A DNA stretch of 64,000 bases from Neobacillus rhizophilus (GCF_018343535.1 NZ_JAGYPF010000003.1:496001-560000), one strand, 5' to 3'. Counted from the first letter of the stretch, positions 41,864 to 50,745 are shown. The notes: generated by a model not told the origin, from the letters alone. Made by a program: numbers and translations.

Positions 41864-41970
41864 AGTCTGTTTATTAGAGTCTACTATGTCTAATTAACTA
41901 TTATAACTTGGGACATTTGCTCTATAACAAAAATGACCGCCGTAGCAATCTTGCTTAATATAAGCACACA

Positions 41971-42336
41971 TTAGCTGAAAAGTGGATAAATTTTTATAAC
42001 AGCCCATACCGTAATTACGCCCCGAATCAATATTATTATTAAACCGCCTTTCCAATTCTTCGGCTTACCATTTCTCATTAGTTCTTCTGCCTTAACCTCA
42101 CAGTCAGATAATACATCTTTTGGTATCATCTTCAACCAACATTATCCCAAACGGAAGAAGAACTACCTCATCTAAATAGCCAAGAATGGGAATGAAATCT
42201 GGAATTAGGTCAATCGGACTGAACGCATAAGCGACAATACTAGCAGTAAATACTTTTGCAAACCAAGGTACTCGGTGATCTGAATAAATATCTGTCGTTT
42301 TAAATTTTTCGCCCAAGCCTTAATTTTTTTAAACAT
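41971..42336 (-). pseudogene. DUF1232 (YkvA-like) membrane protein gene with two frameshifts
   Basis: Three consecutive pieces in different frames: MFKKIKAWAKNLKRQI (from 42336), then HRVPWFAKVFTASIVAYAFS and PIDLIPDFIPILGYLDEVV (the DUF1232 core), then KMIPKDVLSDCEVKAEELMR to TAA at 41971. A deletion of about 10 nt near 42290 and a 2-nt loss near 42120 explain the shifts. The intact family members are small membrane proteins of unknown role. Confidence 0.85.
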
Positions 42337-42435
42337 TTTATCTCCTAAAACAATTAAAGATTTTGCTTTTATTATAACAAAAGGGATTTTTTTTATTGAA
42401 CTAACCTCCGTTAGTTCAATAAAAAAAGCCGACTC

Positions 42436-42516
42436 GATTAGCAATCTTTAAGGAAAGCACCCGTTAGCTGAAAAAGGAAAAAAGCGAACTCCTTTAAAGG
42501 AGCTCGCACACGTTGA
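42436..42516. repeat. family B repeat
   Basis: TTAAGGAAAGCACCCGTTAG, CTGAAAAAGGAAAAAAGCG and hairpin CTCCTTTAAAGGAG. Confidence 0.7.
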
Positions 42517-42580
42517 ATAATTGCGTTTATTCAGTATTCGCTTTATTTCGGATAAGTGACTTTAACTATTGCTCGTGGGG

Positions 42581-42721
42581 TCATTCAACATCCGTTTTTT
42601 TTGTACCTTTACTTATATAAGGTTTTGCACTCTTTTTTTTGTTTGTACTAGCTTGCCAACGATTCCAACCCTTCTTGTCTGTTCCTCTCCCTGTTCCACC
42701 TTTTCCTTTAGCTTTACTCAT
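42581..42721 (-). CDS. DUF3934 family small basic protein
   Basis: 46 aa, unusually short. MSKAKGKGGTGRGTDKKGWN, RWQASTNKKKSAKPYISKGT, then KKTDVE. This is the DUF3934 pattern found in bacilli (strongly basic, GKGGTGRG and GWNRWQAS conserved). GGGGTGATTTT precedes the ATG. Function unknown; the charge suggests nucleic-acid or spore-core binding. Confidence 0.85.
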   Translation of the reverse strand: MSKAKGKGGTGRGTDKKGWNRWQASTNKKKSAKPYISKGTKKTDVE

Positions 42722-42961
42722 AAAATCACCCCATTATTATCTAGTCAAGTTACCTATCTGGTTAGTTTTAGTCATTTTACTCGGTTATTAACCAAGCATA
42801 TTGCAATAAATGTTGCCAACAGAGTCTTTCTCTTTCTAAAAAAATAAAAAGAAGAAATTAGGTAATCCACAATTTATATGCTACACTTGGTTTACCATTT
42901 GATTTACTGTTTTCAAGTACCCTGCTCATTACCTGAGTGGGGTTATTTGTTTTTCTAAGAA

Positions 42962-42995
42962 AAATAAAAAACAGACTCTAAAAAAGAGTCTGTCC
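42962..42995 (-). terminator. terminator of the cold-shock gene
   Basis: ACAGACTCT (42971-42979) and AGAGTCTGT (42985-42993) form the stem; the minus strand continues with TTTTTATTTT. Confidence 0.9.
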
Positions 42996-43011
42996 ATGTT
43001 TGGCACTATTA

Positions 43012-43212
43012 TTAAGCCTTACGAACGTTAGCTGCTTGTGCTCCACGTTGACCTTGCTCAACATCAAAAGTCACTTCTTGACCTTCTTCTAATGTTTTGT
43101 ACCCTTCGCCTTGGATAGCTGAGAAATGAACGAATACGTCTTCTCCACCTTCACGTTCGATGAATCCGAAGCCTTTTTCACCATTAAACCATTTTACTTT
43201 ACCTTTTTCCAT
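43012..43212 (-). CDS. CspA-family cold-shock protein
   Basis: 66-aa OB-fold RNA/DNA chaperone with RNP1 (KGFGFIER, 13-20) and RNP2 (DVFVHFSAI, 25-33), as in CspB/CspD of B. subtilis. It melts mRNA structure at low temperature or in stationary phase. GGAGG lies about 9 nt before the ATG. The leader between 43213 and about 43330 is long and contains GTGTGTGCTAACACAC, a hairpin just before the ribosome binding site; long structured leaders are usual for this family. Confidence 0.96.
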   Translation of the reverse strand: MEKGKVKWFNGEKGFGFIEREGGEDVFVHFSAIQGEGYKTLEEGQEVTFDVEQGQRGAQAANVRKA

Positions 43213-43485
43213 GTTTGTTGCCTCCTAGTGTGTTAGCACACACAATGTATTACTATCCTTGCTCTCAGTGATCATCAAGACGAAAAGTTTTACTAATGCT
43301 ATCCTTTACACCGAACAAAAATAATTCATAATCAGAATAACATTTTTTGAAATTATTTGCAAGGAACCATAATTCTTTAACTAAAGCACCCGATCGTTTA
43401 AGTGCAATCCTTCACAATCTTTAGTTTTAAACGTAGGAAAATGACCTTCAATAGATTAATCCAAGCGACTGCGCATCGCGCAAAA
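43213..43485. other. csp leader and spacer with family B copy
   Basis: Contains the leader hairpin GTGTGCTAACACAC (43229-43243) next to the cold-shock ribosome binding site and a family B fragment at 43377-43425 (TTAACTAAAGCACCCGATCG). No gene. Confidence 0.55.
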
Positions 43486-43508
43486 ACCGGCATCCTAAAG
43501 ATACCGGT
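43486..43508 (-). terminator. terminator of the TRAP operon
   Basis: ACCGGCATC (43486-43494) and GATACCGGT (43500-43508) pair with one mismatch; the minus strand continues TTTTTGCG. It lies 15 nt after the DctM stop. Confidence 0.78.
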
Positions 43509-43522
43509 CAAGTGTTGTTTTG

Positions 43523-44803
43523 CTATTTTATATTTCCGGTATTAGTAAGGAATGTGACTATTTCTGGGAATAACGCAAGCAGTCCGATGAATACTATCAT
43601 GATAATCGCATATGGAAAAACACCTTTAACAATTTCTGACATGGAGGCAGATTTGTCTACTCCCTTTAATACGAATAAATTTAATCCGACAGGTGGTGTA
43701 ATTAATGCTAATTCCATATTAACAACCAAAATAATAGCGAACCAGATTGGATCAAAACCTAAAGATGTAATAATTGGATATAAAATTGGAACAGTAATCA
43801 CGATAATGGAAACCGTCTCCAAGAAACACCCTAGAATCAACAATACTATATTTATTAATATAAAAATGACCCAAGGGGAAACATCCCATGATGTAGTCAT
43901 TTCAGTAATAGTTTGTGGGATTCTTAGAACCGTTAAAATAAAGCCAAGCAGCATGGCACCAACAATAATGAAAAGAATCATTGCATTTGTTTGAACGGTT
44001 GAAAATAAGATTTCTTTCATATTTTTATACGTTAAATTTCTATAGGCTAACCCAGCGACTAATAAGCTAAAGACTACCCCCACTGCCGCAGCTTCAGTTG
44101 GTGTAAACAGGCCTGAATAAATACCGCCGATAATGATAATTGGCAGGACTAGCCCCCATACAGCCTTTTTGGAGGCTTCGAATCTTTCCCCCCATGTAGC
44201 AGGCTCTTCCTTAATATGTCTTGTCTGCCAGGAGGCAAAAATGGTGAAAAGTAATGTAAGGATTATTCCAGGTACAATACCTGCAATGAAAAGTTTACCT
44301 ACAGATTCTCCAGTGATATTTCCATAAAGAATCATCGGAACGCTAGGCGGGATCAAAATCCCTAATGTACCGCCTGCTGCTACTAAACCTAAAACATATT
44401 TTTTCGTATAGCCTCGTTTAACCATTTCTGGAAGAGCCACTGAACCAACCGTTATAGCTGTTGCGACACTAGAGCCTGAAATAGCAGCAAAAATGGCACA
44501 GCAGAAAATAGTTCCAATAGCAAGCCCGCCAGGCAAATGTCTGAACCATTTGCTTGCCATTTCATATAAATCTTTCCCTACACCGCAAACTAATAAAATC
44601 TGGCTCATTAATACATATAATGGAAGAGCCGTTAGCTCAAATGAATCCAATGCCTTATATGAAATAATCGGTATTTGATTGAAAGCTAGTGTTCCGCCAT
44701 TAAAGAAATACATTCCGCCTATCGTAAGTAAACCTAGAGTAAAGGCAACGGGCAGACCAATTAATAGGAGAGTCCCCATTCCTCCAAGGAAAAATATATT
44801 CAT
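43523..44803 (-). CDS. dctM: TRAP transporter large permease, DctM type
   Basis: 426 aa, 12-13 membrane helices, the sodium-driven transport subunit of a tripartite ATP-independent periplasmic transporter. Family landmarks: ALPLYVLMSQILLVCGVG, HLPGGLAIGTIFCCAIFAAI, SGSSVATAITVGSVALPEM, GGTLGILIPPSVPMILYG and LALITPPVGLNLFVLKG. It overlaps the small permease gene by 4 nt. Last gene of the operon. Confidence 0.95.
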   Translation of the reverse strand: MNIFFLGGMGTLLLIGLPVAFTLGLLTIGGMYFFNGGTLAFNQIPIISYKALDSFELTALPLYVLMSQILLVCGVGKDLYEMASKWFRHLPGGLAIGTIFCCAIFAAISGSSVATAITVGSVALPEMVKRGYTKKYVLGLVAAGGTLGILIPPSVPMILYGNITGESVGKLFIAGIVPGIILTLLFTIFASWQTRHIKEEPATWGERFEASKKAVWGLVLPIIIIGGIYSGLFTPTEAAAVGVVFSLLVAGLAYRNLTYKNMKEILFSTVQTNAMILFIIVGAMLLGFILTVLRIPQTITEMTTSWDVSPWVIFILINIVLLILGCFLETVSIIVITVPILYPIITSLGFDPIWFAIILVVNMELALITPPVGLNLFVLKGVDKSASMSEIVKGVFPYAIIMIVFIGLLALFPEIVTFLTNTGNIK

Positions 44804-45306
44804 GTGTGAGTCTCTCCTTTCCGGCTTAAACCATCAATGATTTGTAAGATAAATGCCATGCAAAGCAATACCCCGCCGATAGGAAGCATCATTTCTGGTA
44901 TATACATCGGCACCCTTAATAGTGATGAGGATGTTGTTCCGATTGTATAAGTCCCTTGTACATGCAGGATTGCGTAATATGTGAAAATGACACTAAAAAG
45001 GAGCCCTAAAATATTGGAGATAACCTCCAAAATATTTTTTACTTTTAATGGTACCGCATTTGTTACAAGATCCACGGTAATATGTGAAAAGGTTCTTAAC
45101 GCGTATCCACTTCCGATAAAACAGCTTCCAATCAACGAATAAATGGATAATTCTGTCGCAAATATTGTTGGGGAATTGAAAATAGCACGAGACACTATCT
45201 CATAAAAGATCATTACTGTCATAAGCACTACGAATAGGCCTGAAATGATTCCCCCAAGACGAATGATTCTATCTATGAATTTATAAAGCGTCTTAAATAA
45301 ATCCAT
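44800..45306 (-). CDS. dctQ: TRAP transporter small permease, DctQ type
   Basis: 168 aa with four helices. ATG 45306 follows GGAGGCAAAA (a TTG at 45318 lies within that site). Typical DctQ features: FYEIVSRAIFNSPTIFATEL (helix 2 entry) and SIYSLIGSCFIGSGYALRTF, then HITVDLV. It forms the membrane complex with DctM; substrate delivery is by the upstream DctP lipoprotein. Confidence 0.93.
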   Translation of the reverse strand: MDLFKTLYKFIDRIIRLGGIISGLFVVLMTVMIFYEIVSRAIFNSPTIFATELSIYSLIGSCFIGSGYALRTFSHITVDLVTNAVPLKVKNILEVISNILGLLFSVIFTYYAILHVQGTYTIGTTSSSLLRVPMYIPEMMLPIGGVLLCMAFILQIIDGLSRKGETHT

Positions 45307-45393
45307 TTTTGCCTCCAAACTATGTCAGAAACGACATTATTAAAATTCACCCGGGAGACACGTCCTCCCAGGTGATGATATAATTCTACTAAT

Positions 45394-46452
45394 TTAGTTT
45401 TGTTTTTCAGCAAGGTCTAAAAGTTCCTTACCAAGATCTCCGGCTTGTTTTTCGAAAATATCATATACTGGTTTAGCCGCGTCCTTCCAAACTTTTAGAT
45501 CTTCTTTAGGAACAACGTAAACTTCTACACCCTTCTTTTCTAGTTCTTTAGCAGTTCTCGCATCTTCAGCCTTTGCTTTTTCACGAATCGAGTGTTCTGT
45601 TTCTGCAGCAGTTTCCTCAATTAACTTTTGTGTTTTGGCAGGAAGCTTATCCCAATAGCCTTTATTTACGGCTAAAATAAACTCCAAATATGCATAATTG
45701 TTAATGGTTAAATATTTAACCACTTCATCATATTTTCTTTGTAGCATCGCAGTTGTTCCAGATGTTGCACCATCAACTGTATTACGCTGTAATGCCATAT
45801 AAACTTCCCCGGCGCCCATAAACACTGGAGAAGCTCCATATGCTTTAATTAATTCTGATGGAATTTCGCCAATACTTCTGATCTTTAAGCCTTTAAAATC
45901 TCCAGGTGATTTAAGCGGTCTAACATTATTAGCAAATTGAGCGTAACCATAGTCAGCAAATAATAATACCTTTGCACCCTTTTGTTCCATAGCAGACTTT
46001 AGTTTGTTACCCATTTCACCTGAAAGTGCTTTACCAGCAGCGTCATAATCATGAAAAACATAAGGGACGTCAAAGATACCCATGGAAGGAACGGTTGAAG
46101 CCCAAAGTGTTGACGAGTTTAAACCCATCTCTACCCCGCCTGTCAGAATCGACTGGTTCATTTCCTTATCGCTTAATAACTGTCCAGCTGGATATACTTG
46201 CACTTTTACCTTACCGCCAGATTTTTCAGTAACCTTTTTTGCAAATTCTTCAATACCCACAGAAATGTGATGGTCTTGAGGAAGATTGTACGCTAAACGA
46301 ATGGTAGCTTCTTCGTACCCGTCTCCGCCGCTGTTGCTTTCGGCTTTTTCCCCTTTTGTAGAGGCTGCTTGATTTGTTGCCTTTCCTCCACAAGCTGTCA
46401 AAATTCCCATTAATAAAATTAAGGCTAGAAAACTTGAAATTACCTTCTTCAT
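45394..46452 (-). CDS. dctP: TRAP transporter solute-binding lipoprotein, DctP type
   Basis: 352 aa. Lipoprotein signal (ISSFLALILLMGILTACGG, lipid anchor Cys21), then the DctP fold: NLPQDHHISVGIEEFAKKV, the conserved KSPGDFKGLKIRSIGEIPSE with the Arg that binds the substrate carboxylate, and LQRNTVDGATSGTTAML. Captures a carboxylic acid outside the cell. The neighbours (CoA-transferase and HMG-CoA lyase) suggest a C5-C6 branched dicarboxylate. Confidence 0.94.
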   Translation of the reverse strand: MKKVISSFLALILLMGILTACGGKATNQAASTKGEKAESNSGGDGYEEATIRLAYNLPQDHHISVGIEEFAKKVTEKSGGKVKVQVYPAGQLLSDKEMNQSILTGGVEMGLNSSTLWASTVPSMGIFDVPYVFHDYDAAGKALSGEMGNKLKSAMEQKGAKVLLFADYGYAQFANNVRPLKSPGDFKGLKIRSIGEIPSELIKAYGASPVFMGAGEVYMALQRNTVDGATSGTTAMLQRKYDEVVKYLTINNYAYLEFILAVNKGYWDKLPAKTQKLIEETAAETEHSIREKAKAEDARTAKELEKKGVEVYVVPKEDLKVWKDAAKPVYDIFEKQAGDLGKELLDLAEKQN

Positions 46453-46596
46453 TTTAAATCCCTTCCCCCAATTATTTTTCTTTTCTGCAAAACCTGCTTA
46501 ATCCAATAGAGATATCCTATTAAACATTTAAACTAATCCCGTATTGTGCATCCCTCGTAAGCTTGCTAAGAACAACTCAAAAGGTTATTGTGTTCC

Positions 46597-47496
46597 TCAT
46601 TGGAAACCTTTTACTTTATGAAGATGACCCGTCAATTCGCGATTTGTAAATGGTTTCAGTAATTCGATGCAAGCTAGAAGCTGCCCGAGGTCAATTCCCG
46701 TATCAATGCCCATTTCATGCAGCATGAAAACAAGATCCTCTGTTGCCGCATTGCCAGCTGCACCTGGAGCAAATGGGCACCCGCCAAGACCGCCGATAGA
46801 AGCATCAAAACGAGTGATCCCCGCTTCTAATGCAGCCATTACATTTCCCAGTGCCATGCCATATGTATCGTGAAAATGAGCCGAAATACTTGACTTTGTT
46901 TTTAATGAAAGGGCAGCCTGAAATAACTCAAACACCTGCTTTGGATTCGCTCTTCCTATGGTGTCGGCAAGAACAATTTCATCTGCACCGAGCATTTCTG
47001 CTTCCTCGACCATTTTGAGAACCAGGTCAGCATCTACTTTTCCCTCAAACGGGCACCAAAAAGCAGTTGCAATACTATAGCGGATAAAAATATCATTTGC
47101 TTTTGCTTTCTCTATTACCGTTGCAAGATTAGTAATAGATTGCTCCCGGCTCATTTTTACATTTTTTAAATTAAAGCTGTCACTTGCACCTACTACCAGT
47201 GATAGTGAATTGACGCCGCTCTCTATCGCCCGGTCATACCCCTTCTTATTAGGAATCAACGCCATATATTGAACGGAAGGGCTTTTTTCTATGCCGTTTA
47301 GAACTTCATTTGCGTCCTTCATTTGCGGCACATATTTCGGATGAACGAAAGAAACTGCTTCCATCCGTTTGATTCCAGTTTTGCTAAGTGCATTGATTAG
47401 CTCTATTTTCTTTTCGGTCGGGATAAAATTAAATTCATTCTGAATCCCGTCCCTGGGTCCGACTTCTATTATTTCTACTTTATCCGGAAGGCTCAT
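46597..47496 (-). CDS. hydroxymethylglutaryl-CoA lyase family enzyme
   Basis: 299 aa TIM-barrel lyase of the HMGL-like family. EVGPRDGIQNE (11-21) gives catalytic Arg15 and metal-ligand Asp16; HFHD (207-210) gives metal-binding His; GGLGGCPFAPGAAGN (235-249) contains catalytic Cys240, the HMG-CoA lyase signature. Normal reaction: (S)-3-hydroxy-3-methylglutaryl-CoA to acetyl-CoA plus acetoacetate; related enzymes cleave similar 3-hydroxyacyl-CoAs. It lies 65 nt after the CoA-transferase gene in the same operon. Confidence 0.92.
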   Translation of the reverse strand: MSLPDKVEIIEVGPRDGIQNEFNFIPTEKKIELINALSKTGIKRMEAVSFVHPKYVPQMKDANEVLNGIEKSPSVQYMALIPNKKGYDRAIESGVNSLSLVVGASDSFNLKNVKMSREQSITNLATVIEKAKANDIFIRYSIATAFWCPFEGKVDADLVLKMVEEAEMLGADEIVLADTIGRANPKQVFELFQAALSLKTKSSISAHFHDTYGMALGNVMAALEAGITRFDASIGGLGGCPFAPGAAGNAATEDLVFMLHEMGIDTGIDLGQLLACIELLKPFTNRELTGHLHKVKGFQ

Positions 47497-47561
47497 AAGA
47501 CATCCCCTCTTTTATTTTAAGAAATTCCAAACTTTATCAATTGGATGGGATCGTTTTTCTC

Positions 47562-48761
47562 TTAAATAACCCCTTTTGCTTTTAGATCCTCTATTTGCTC
47601 TTCAGTCATGCCAAGCTTCCCGCCGAGAACATCATCGGTGTGCTGCCCCAATTCTGGTCCTGCCCACTGGATTTCACCAGGGGTTTCACTCATCTTTGGT
47701 ACAATTCCAGGCATCTTCAACATGCCAAGACCATCAACGGCTACTTCCTGAATCATTTTCCTGGCTTGATAATGCGGGTCATTTACTATATCCTCCACAG
47801 AATAAATGGAACCCGCCGGGACCCCCGCTTTATCCAAACTCTCCTTTACTACCGCGAATGGCAAACTTTTAGTCCATTCTTCGATAAGACCGTCTAAGAA
47901 TACAGCATGTTCAGATCGTTTGGCATTGTTATCAAAGCGCGGATCCTCGGCAATGTCCTCTCGTCCCATTGCATACATAAGCCTTTTAAAAATGGCATCT
48001 CCATTCGCACCAATAACGATATACGTACCATCCGCACAAACATATGTATTCGATGGTGTAATTCCCGGCAGCATGCTTCCCGACCTTTCACGAATCAATC
48101 CTGCACGGTCGTATTCAGGAAGAACACTTTCCAATAAACTAAACACCGATTCATATAGGGCAACGTCTATTACCTGCCCCTCACCTGTACCATTCACATC
48201 ACGATGGTAAACCGCCATTAATGCACCTATCACAGCATAAAGCGATGACAAGGAATCTCCAAGACTTACACCTACTCGTACCGGCGGACGATCTTGATAT
48301 CCCGTGATATAGCGAAGACCTCCCATTGCTTCCCCAATCGATCCAAAACCCGGTTTATCTTTGTACGGACCATCTTGGCCATACCCGGACACCCGAATCA
48401 TAACCAGACCTGGGTTAATTTTTTTTAATTCCTCGTATCCGAGACCCCACTTTTCCAATGTTCCAGGGCGAAAATTCTCTATTAAAATATCAATTTCTTT
48501 CACCAGCCCGCGTATCAGCTCTTGTCCTTCAGGGTGCTTCAGGTCGATTGTAATGGACTTTTTATTTCTGGATTGAACATACCACCATAGACTTGTACCG
48601 TTTTCCATAACCCGCCATGTTCGGATTGGATCACCCTTAGCTGGAGGTTCGACTTTTATAACCTCAGCACCAAATTCAGCTAATAACCGAGAGGCAAATG
48701 GACCGGCAATTAGCTGTCCCATTTCCAGCACTCTTAAACCTTCCAATGCTTTTTTTCCCAT
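47562..48761 (-). CDS. CaiB/BaiF (family III) CoA-transferase
   Basis: 399 aa, full length. N-terminal RVLEMGQLIAGPFASRLLAE and FGAEVIKVEPPAKGDPIR; DLKHPEGQE, IENFRPGTLEKWGL; catalytic Asp169 in VGVSLGDSLSSLYAVIGAL, the exact residue number used in formyl-CoA transferase. It moves CoA from a donor such as succinyl-CoA onto a carboxylic acid. Together with the lyase and transporter it forms a plausible uptake, activation and cleavage route. Closest functional parallel: succinyl-CoA:glutarate/HMG/itaconate CoA-transferases. Confidence 0.93.
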   Translation of the reverse strand: MGKKALEGLRVLEMGQLIAGPFASRLLAEFGAEVIKVEPPAKGDPIRTWRVMENGTSLWWYVQSRNKKSITIDLKHPEGQELIRGLVKEIDILIENFRPGTLEKWGLGYEELKKINPGLVMIRVSGYGQDGPYKDKPGFGSIGEAMGGLRYITGYQDRPPVRVGVSLGDSLSSLYAVIGALMAVYHRDVNGTGEGQVIDVALYESVFSLLESVLPEYDRAGLIRERSGSMLPGITPSNTYVCADGTYIVIGANGDAIFKRLMYAMGREDIAEDPRFDNNAKRSEHAVFLDGLIEEWTKSLPFAVVKESLDKAGVPAGSIYSVEDIVNDPHYQARKMIQEVAVDGLGMLKMPGIVPKMSETPGEIQWAGPELGQHTDDVLGGKLGMTEEQIEDLKAKGVI

Positions 48762-48810
48762 TTGTATTCAGCTCCCATAATCTAAACCTATTTAACGTTA
48801 AAGAAGAATT

Positions 48811-49455
48811 CTACTTATAGAGTGATATAAGTGCCAATAAATCATGCTCAATGTGTTCAAGCATTACCTTTGCAGCTTTATCCCCATTCCTTTCTTTAAG
48901 TGCTGACAGGATGCGTGAATGTTCTTCGATAGGACTCTCATCTCGCATGGCTTCTTTAACAACACTGTTCCTTAGATAGGTAACTTTATCCCGAATCATA
49001 TTTGTTAATGAAATCAGCTGGCGGTTACCGGATGCCTTCAGGATAATCTCATGAAATTTGATACTCAATTCCACTACTTGATTTTTATCCTGTTTTAACC
49101 ATGCTGTTTTAGTTTCTTCAACGATCTTTTCAAGCATTTTTAATTCTGAAGATTCAATTTTTTGAGCAGCTAATTTAGCTGCGAGCGATTCCATTTGCTG
49201 CCGAACTTGATAAATATCAATCATATCGGATGTTGAAGGGCTAAACACATGTATTGCGTTCCCCTTTTGCACAAGCAACTCATCTTGAATAAGGATTTTT
49301 AAAGCTTCACGCACCGGTCCGCGGCTAGTACCGAATTCTTCCGCAAGTTTTGCTTCTACCAATCTATCACCAGGAAAGTAGTCACCTTCCAATAAACGTT
49401 TTTTTAATATTTGATAGATTTGGGTATTTAGTGTATCTCTAACAATCGATTCCAA
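48811..49455 (-). CDS. GntR-family regulator with FCD domain
   Basis: 214 aa. Winged helix 8-70 (RLLEGDYFPGDRLVEAKLAE, EFGTSRGPVREALKILIQDE) and a C-terminal FCD effector domain 80-210 with metal/acid ligands in the pattern D...R...E (IDIYQVRQQMESLAAKLA), HEIIL and EHSRILSALKERNG. First gene of the TRAP/CoA-transferase operon, so the likely sensor of its substrate. Confidence 0.93.
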   Translation of the reverse strand: MESIVRDTLNTQIYQILKKRLLEGDYFPGDRLVEAKLAEEFGTSRGPVREALKILIQDELLVQKGNAIHVFSPSTSDMIDIYQVRQQMESLAAKLAAQKIESSELKMLEKIVEETKTAWLKQDKNQVVELSIKFHEIILKASGNRQLISLTNMIRDKVTYLRNSVVKEAMRDESPIEEHSRILSALKERNGDKAAKVMLEHIEHDLLALISLYK

Positions 49456-49521
49456 TGAAAGCGCCTCCTTTTCCGAACACTTTTCAAGCGTTTTATCAAA
49501 CTATTTTTAATAGTAGGATAA

Positions 49522-49549
49522 TTGCAGTTAACTGTCAACGGTTAACAAT
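49522..49549. promoter_or_regulatory. candidate GntR operator
   Basis: TTGCAGTTAAC and GTTAACAA form an imperfect inverted repeat around TGTCAACG, 70-95 nt upstream of the GntR gene that heads the operon. Confidence 0.45.
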
Positions 49550-49672
49550 CAGTTTATTTAATATCTTCTGAATATTTTTTCCGGAAATAAACCTACAAAG
49601 TTTATATAAATACTCCCAATATCGAAACTGGCTAATGCCAGGAATGCAGAATATATCTATAATTACAAAAAA

Positions 49673-49727
49673 AATAAGCGTAAATAATCCCTATCCTGAT
49701 TATAGGAGGAGATCATTTGCGCTTATT
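49673..49727 (-). terminator. terminator-like hairpin
   Basis: AATAAGCG (49673-49680) pairs with CGCTTATT (49720-49727), extended by TAAAT/ATTTG; the minus strand then has a run of T. It may end the small membrane gene at 49860, reading leftward through the family A repeat. Confidence 0.6.
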
Positions 49728-49759
49728 CTTTAACTTTTAATAAACCAATTGTTGCAAGA

Positions 49760-49840
49760 TGATGCATAGGGACGGTTCTCTTGTCCCATTCCGCGGTATC
49801 AGTTCAGGTCTCACCGCACCCATTAGTTGAAATTTATTTT
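49760..49840. repeat. family A repeat, left arm and middle
   Basis: TGATGCATAGGGACGGTTCTC, then TTCCGCGGTATCAGTTCAGG. The right arm is not recognisable. The only family A copy right of 38.4 kb. Confidence 0.8.
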
Positions 49841-49859
49841 TTATCTTAATTGGACTTTT

Positions 49860-50018
49860 TTAGATCATGTTTAAGATTTGAACAAATAATGATACACACA
49901 GACTTATCAAGAAGGTTATGAGCCAATTTAATTTTTTGGTGGTCTTTAATAATATATTTAGTACCGAACCAATAGCCATACAAACTATAAAAGCGACTAA
50001 AATCATAACAAATTCCAA
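49860..50018 (-). CDS. small hypothetical membrane protein, 52 aa
   Basis: TTG 50018 lies after GGAGGG with 5-6 nt spacing and the frame is open to TAA 49860. Two hydrophobic helices (VMILVAFIVCMAIGSVLNIL and LITFLISLCVSLFVQILNM) are separated by a KTTKK loop. No family recognised. The ribosome binding site and clean two-helix plan support it as real. Confidence 0.6.
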   Translation of the reverse strand: MEFVMILVAFIVCMAIGSVLNILLKTTKKLNWLITFLISLCVSLFVQILNMI

Positions 50019-50087
50019 AAAATCCCTCCTATCACTTAAATTTTACCACAAACAACCCAATTCGTTAATGAAGTATTCAGCATGCAA

Positions 50088-50138
50088 CGTTAGTGGAACA
50101 AGAAAAAGGAGCCGCAACTACAGCTCCTTGTTTCACAT
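50088..50138. repeat. family B repeat
   Basis: CAACGTTAGTGGAACAAG, AAAAAGGAGCCG and hairpin GGAGCCGCAACTACAGCTCC. Confidence 0.7.
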
Positions 50139-50174
50139 CCGTTTATTCAAGAAAATATGAATAATTCCAACCCT

Positions 50175-50525
50175 TTATCTCTCCCATAGCTCAACCAGTC
50201 TACCTTCAGGATCTTTAATCCAAATAAACTTACCAAATTCACTAATCTCTTTTTCCTTAGCAAGAGGTACACCAATCTTTTCAAGATGCTTAATAGTCTC
50301 TTCTATATTATAAACTTGGAAATTTAACATCACTTGCTGCTCTGTCGGGAAGTAAGGGTCATCTTCAGTAAAGAAAGAAAAGATCGTTTCATTTCCTGAA
50401 TCGGGTTTAATAATAGTCCCATTCCACTCATCAATTTCAATCTTTAACACTTCACTGTACCATTTTTTTATAGCATCTAGATTTTTAGTCCTCCAAAATA
50501 TTCCCCCGAAACCTTTTATTATCAT
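50175..50525 (-). CDS. VOC family (glyoxalase/bleomycin-resistance fold) protein
   Basis: 116 aa, a single VOC module with two beta-alpha-beta-beta-beta repeats: GFGGIFWRTKNLDAIKKWYS at the start, and FQVYNIEETIKHLEKIGVPL then GKFIWIKDPEGRLVELWE at the end, where the metal-ligand Glu lies. Substrate unknown. GGGAGCGAGG precedes the ATG. Confidence 0.88.
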   Translation of the reverse strand: MIIKGFGGIFWRTKNLDAIKKWYSEVLKIEIDEWNGTIIKPDSGNETIFSFFTEDDPYFPTEQQVMLNFQVYNIEETIKHLEKIGVPLAKEKEISEFGKFIWIKDPEGRLVELWER

Positions 50526-50605
50526 AATAACCTCGCTCCCTTCTCTAATTTCTATTATTTTTTCTATTAAATTAGAAATTCAAGAAATAAAAATAAATTC
50601 CTTCT

Positions 50606-50658
50606 TCAACCAGCTTTCGTTAGTAAAAAGGCGTCTCCACTATTGTAGAAACGCCCTC
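50606..50658. repeat. family B-like repeat with terminator hairpin
   Basis: TTCAACCAGCTTTCGTTAGT, AAAAAGGCGTCTCCAC and hairpin GGCGTCT / AGAAACGCC (50630-50655). On the minus strand TTTTT follows the stem, so it can end transcripts from 50746. Confidence 0.6.
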
Positions 50659-50745
50659 GTTATGTAATTCTTCACAATCGATTTATAATCAAACAAGCCA
50701 AAGGAGATGCCCTTATTCAAGCATCGCCCTCGAAAATTATTGTTT

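Noticed and set aside
47576..48210. Several plus-strand open frames of 76-134 codons
   Set aside because: They are antisense shadows of the CoA-transferase gene with no ribosome binding sites and no protein-like features.
49918..50160. 80-codon plus-strand frame
   Set aside because: No ribosome binding site; it is antisense to the small membrane gene at 49860-50018 and runs into a family B repeat.
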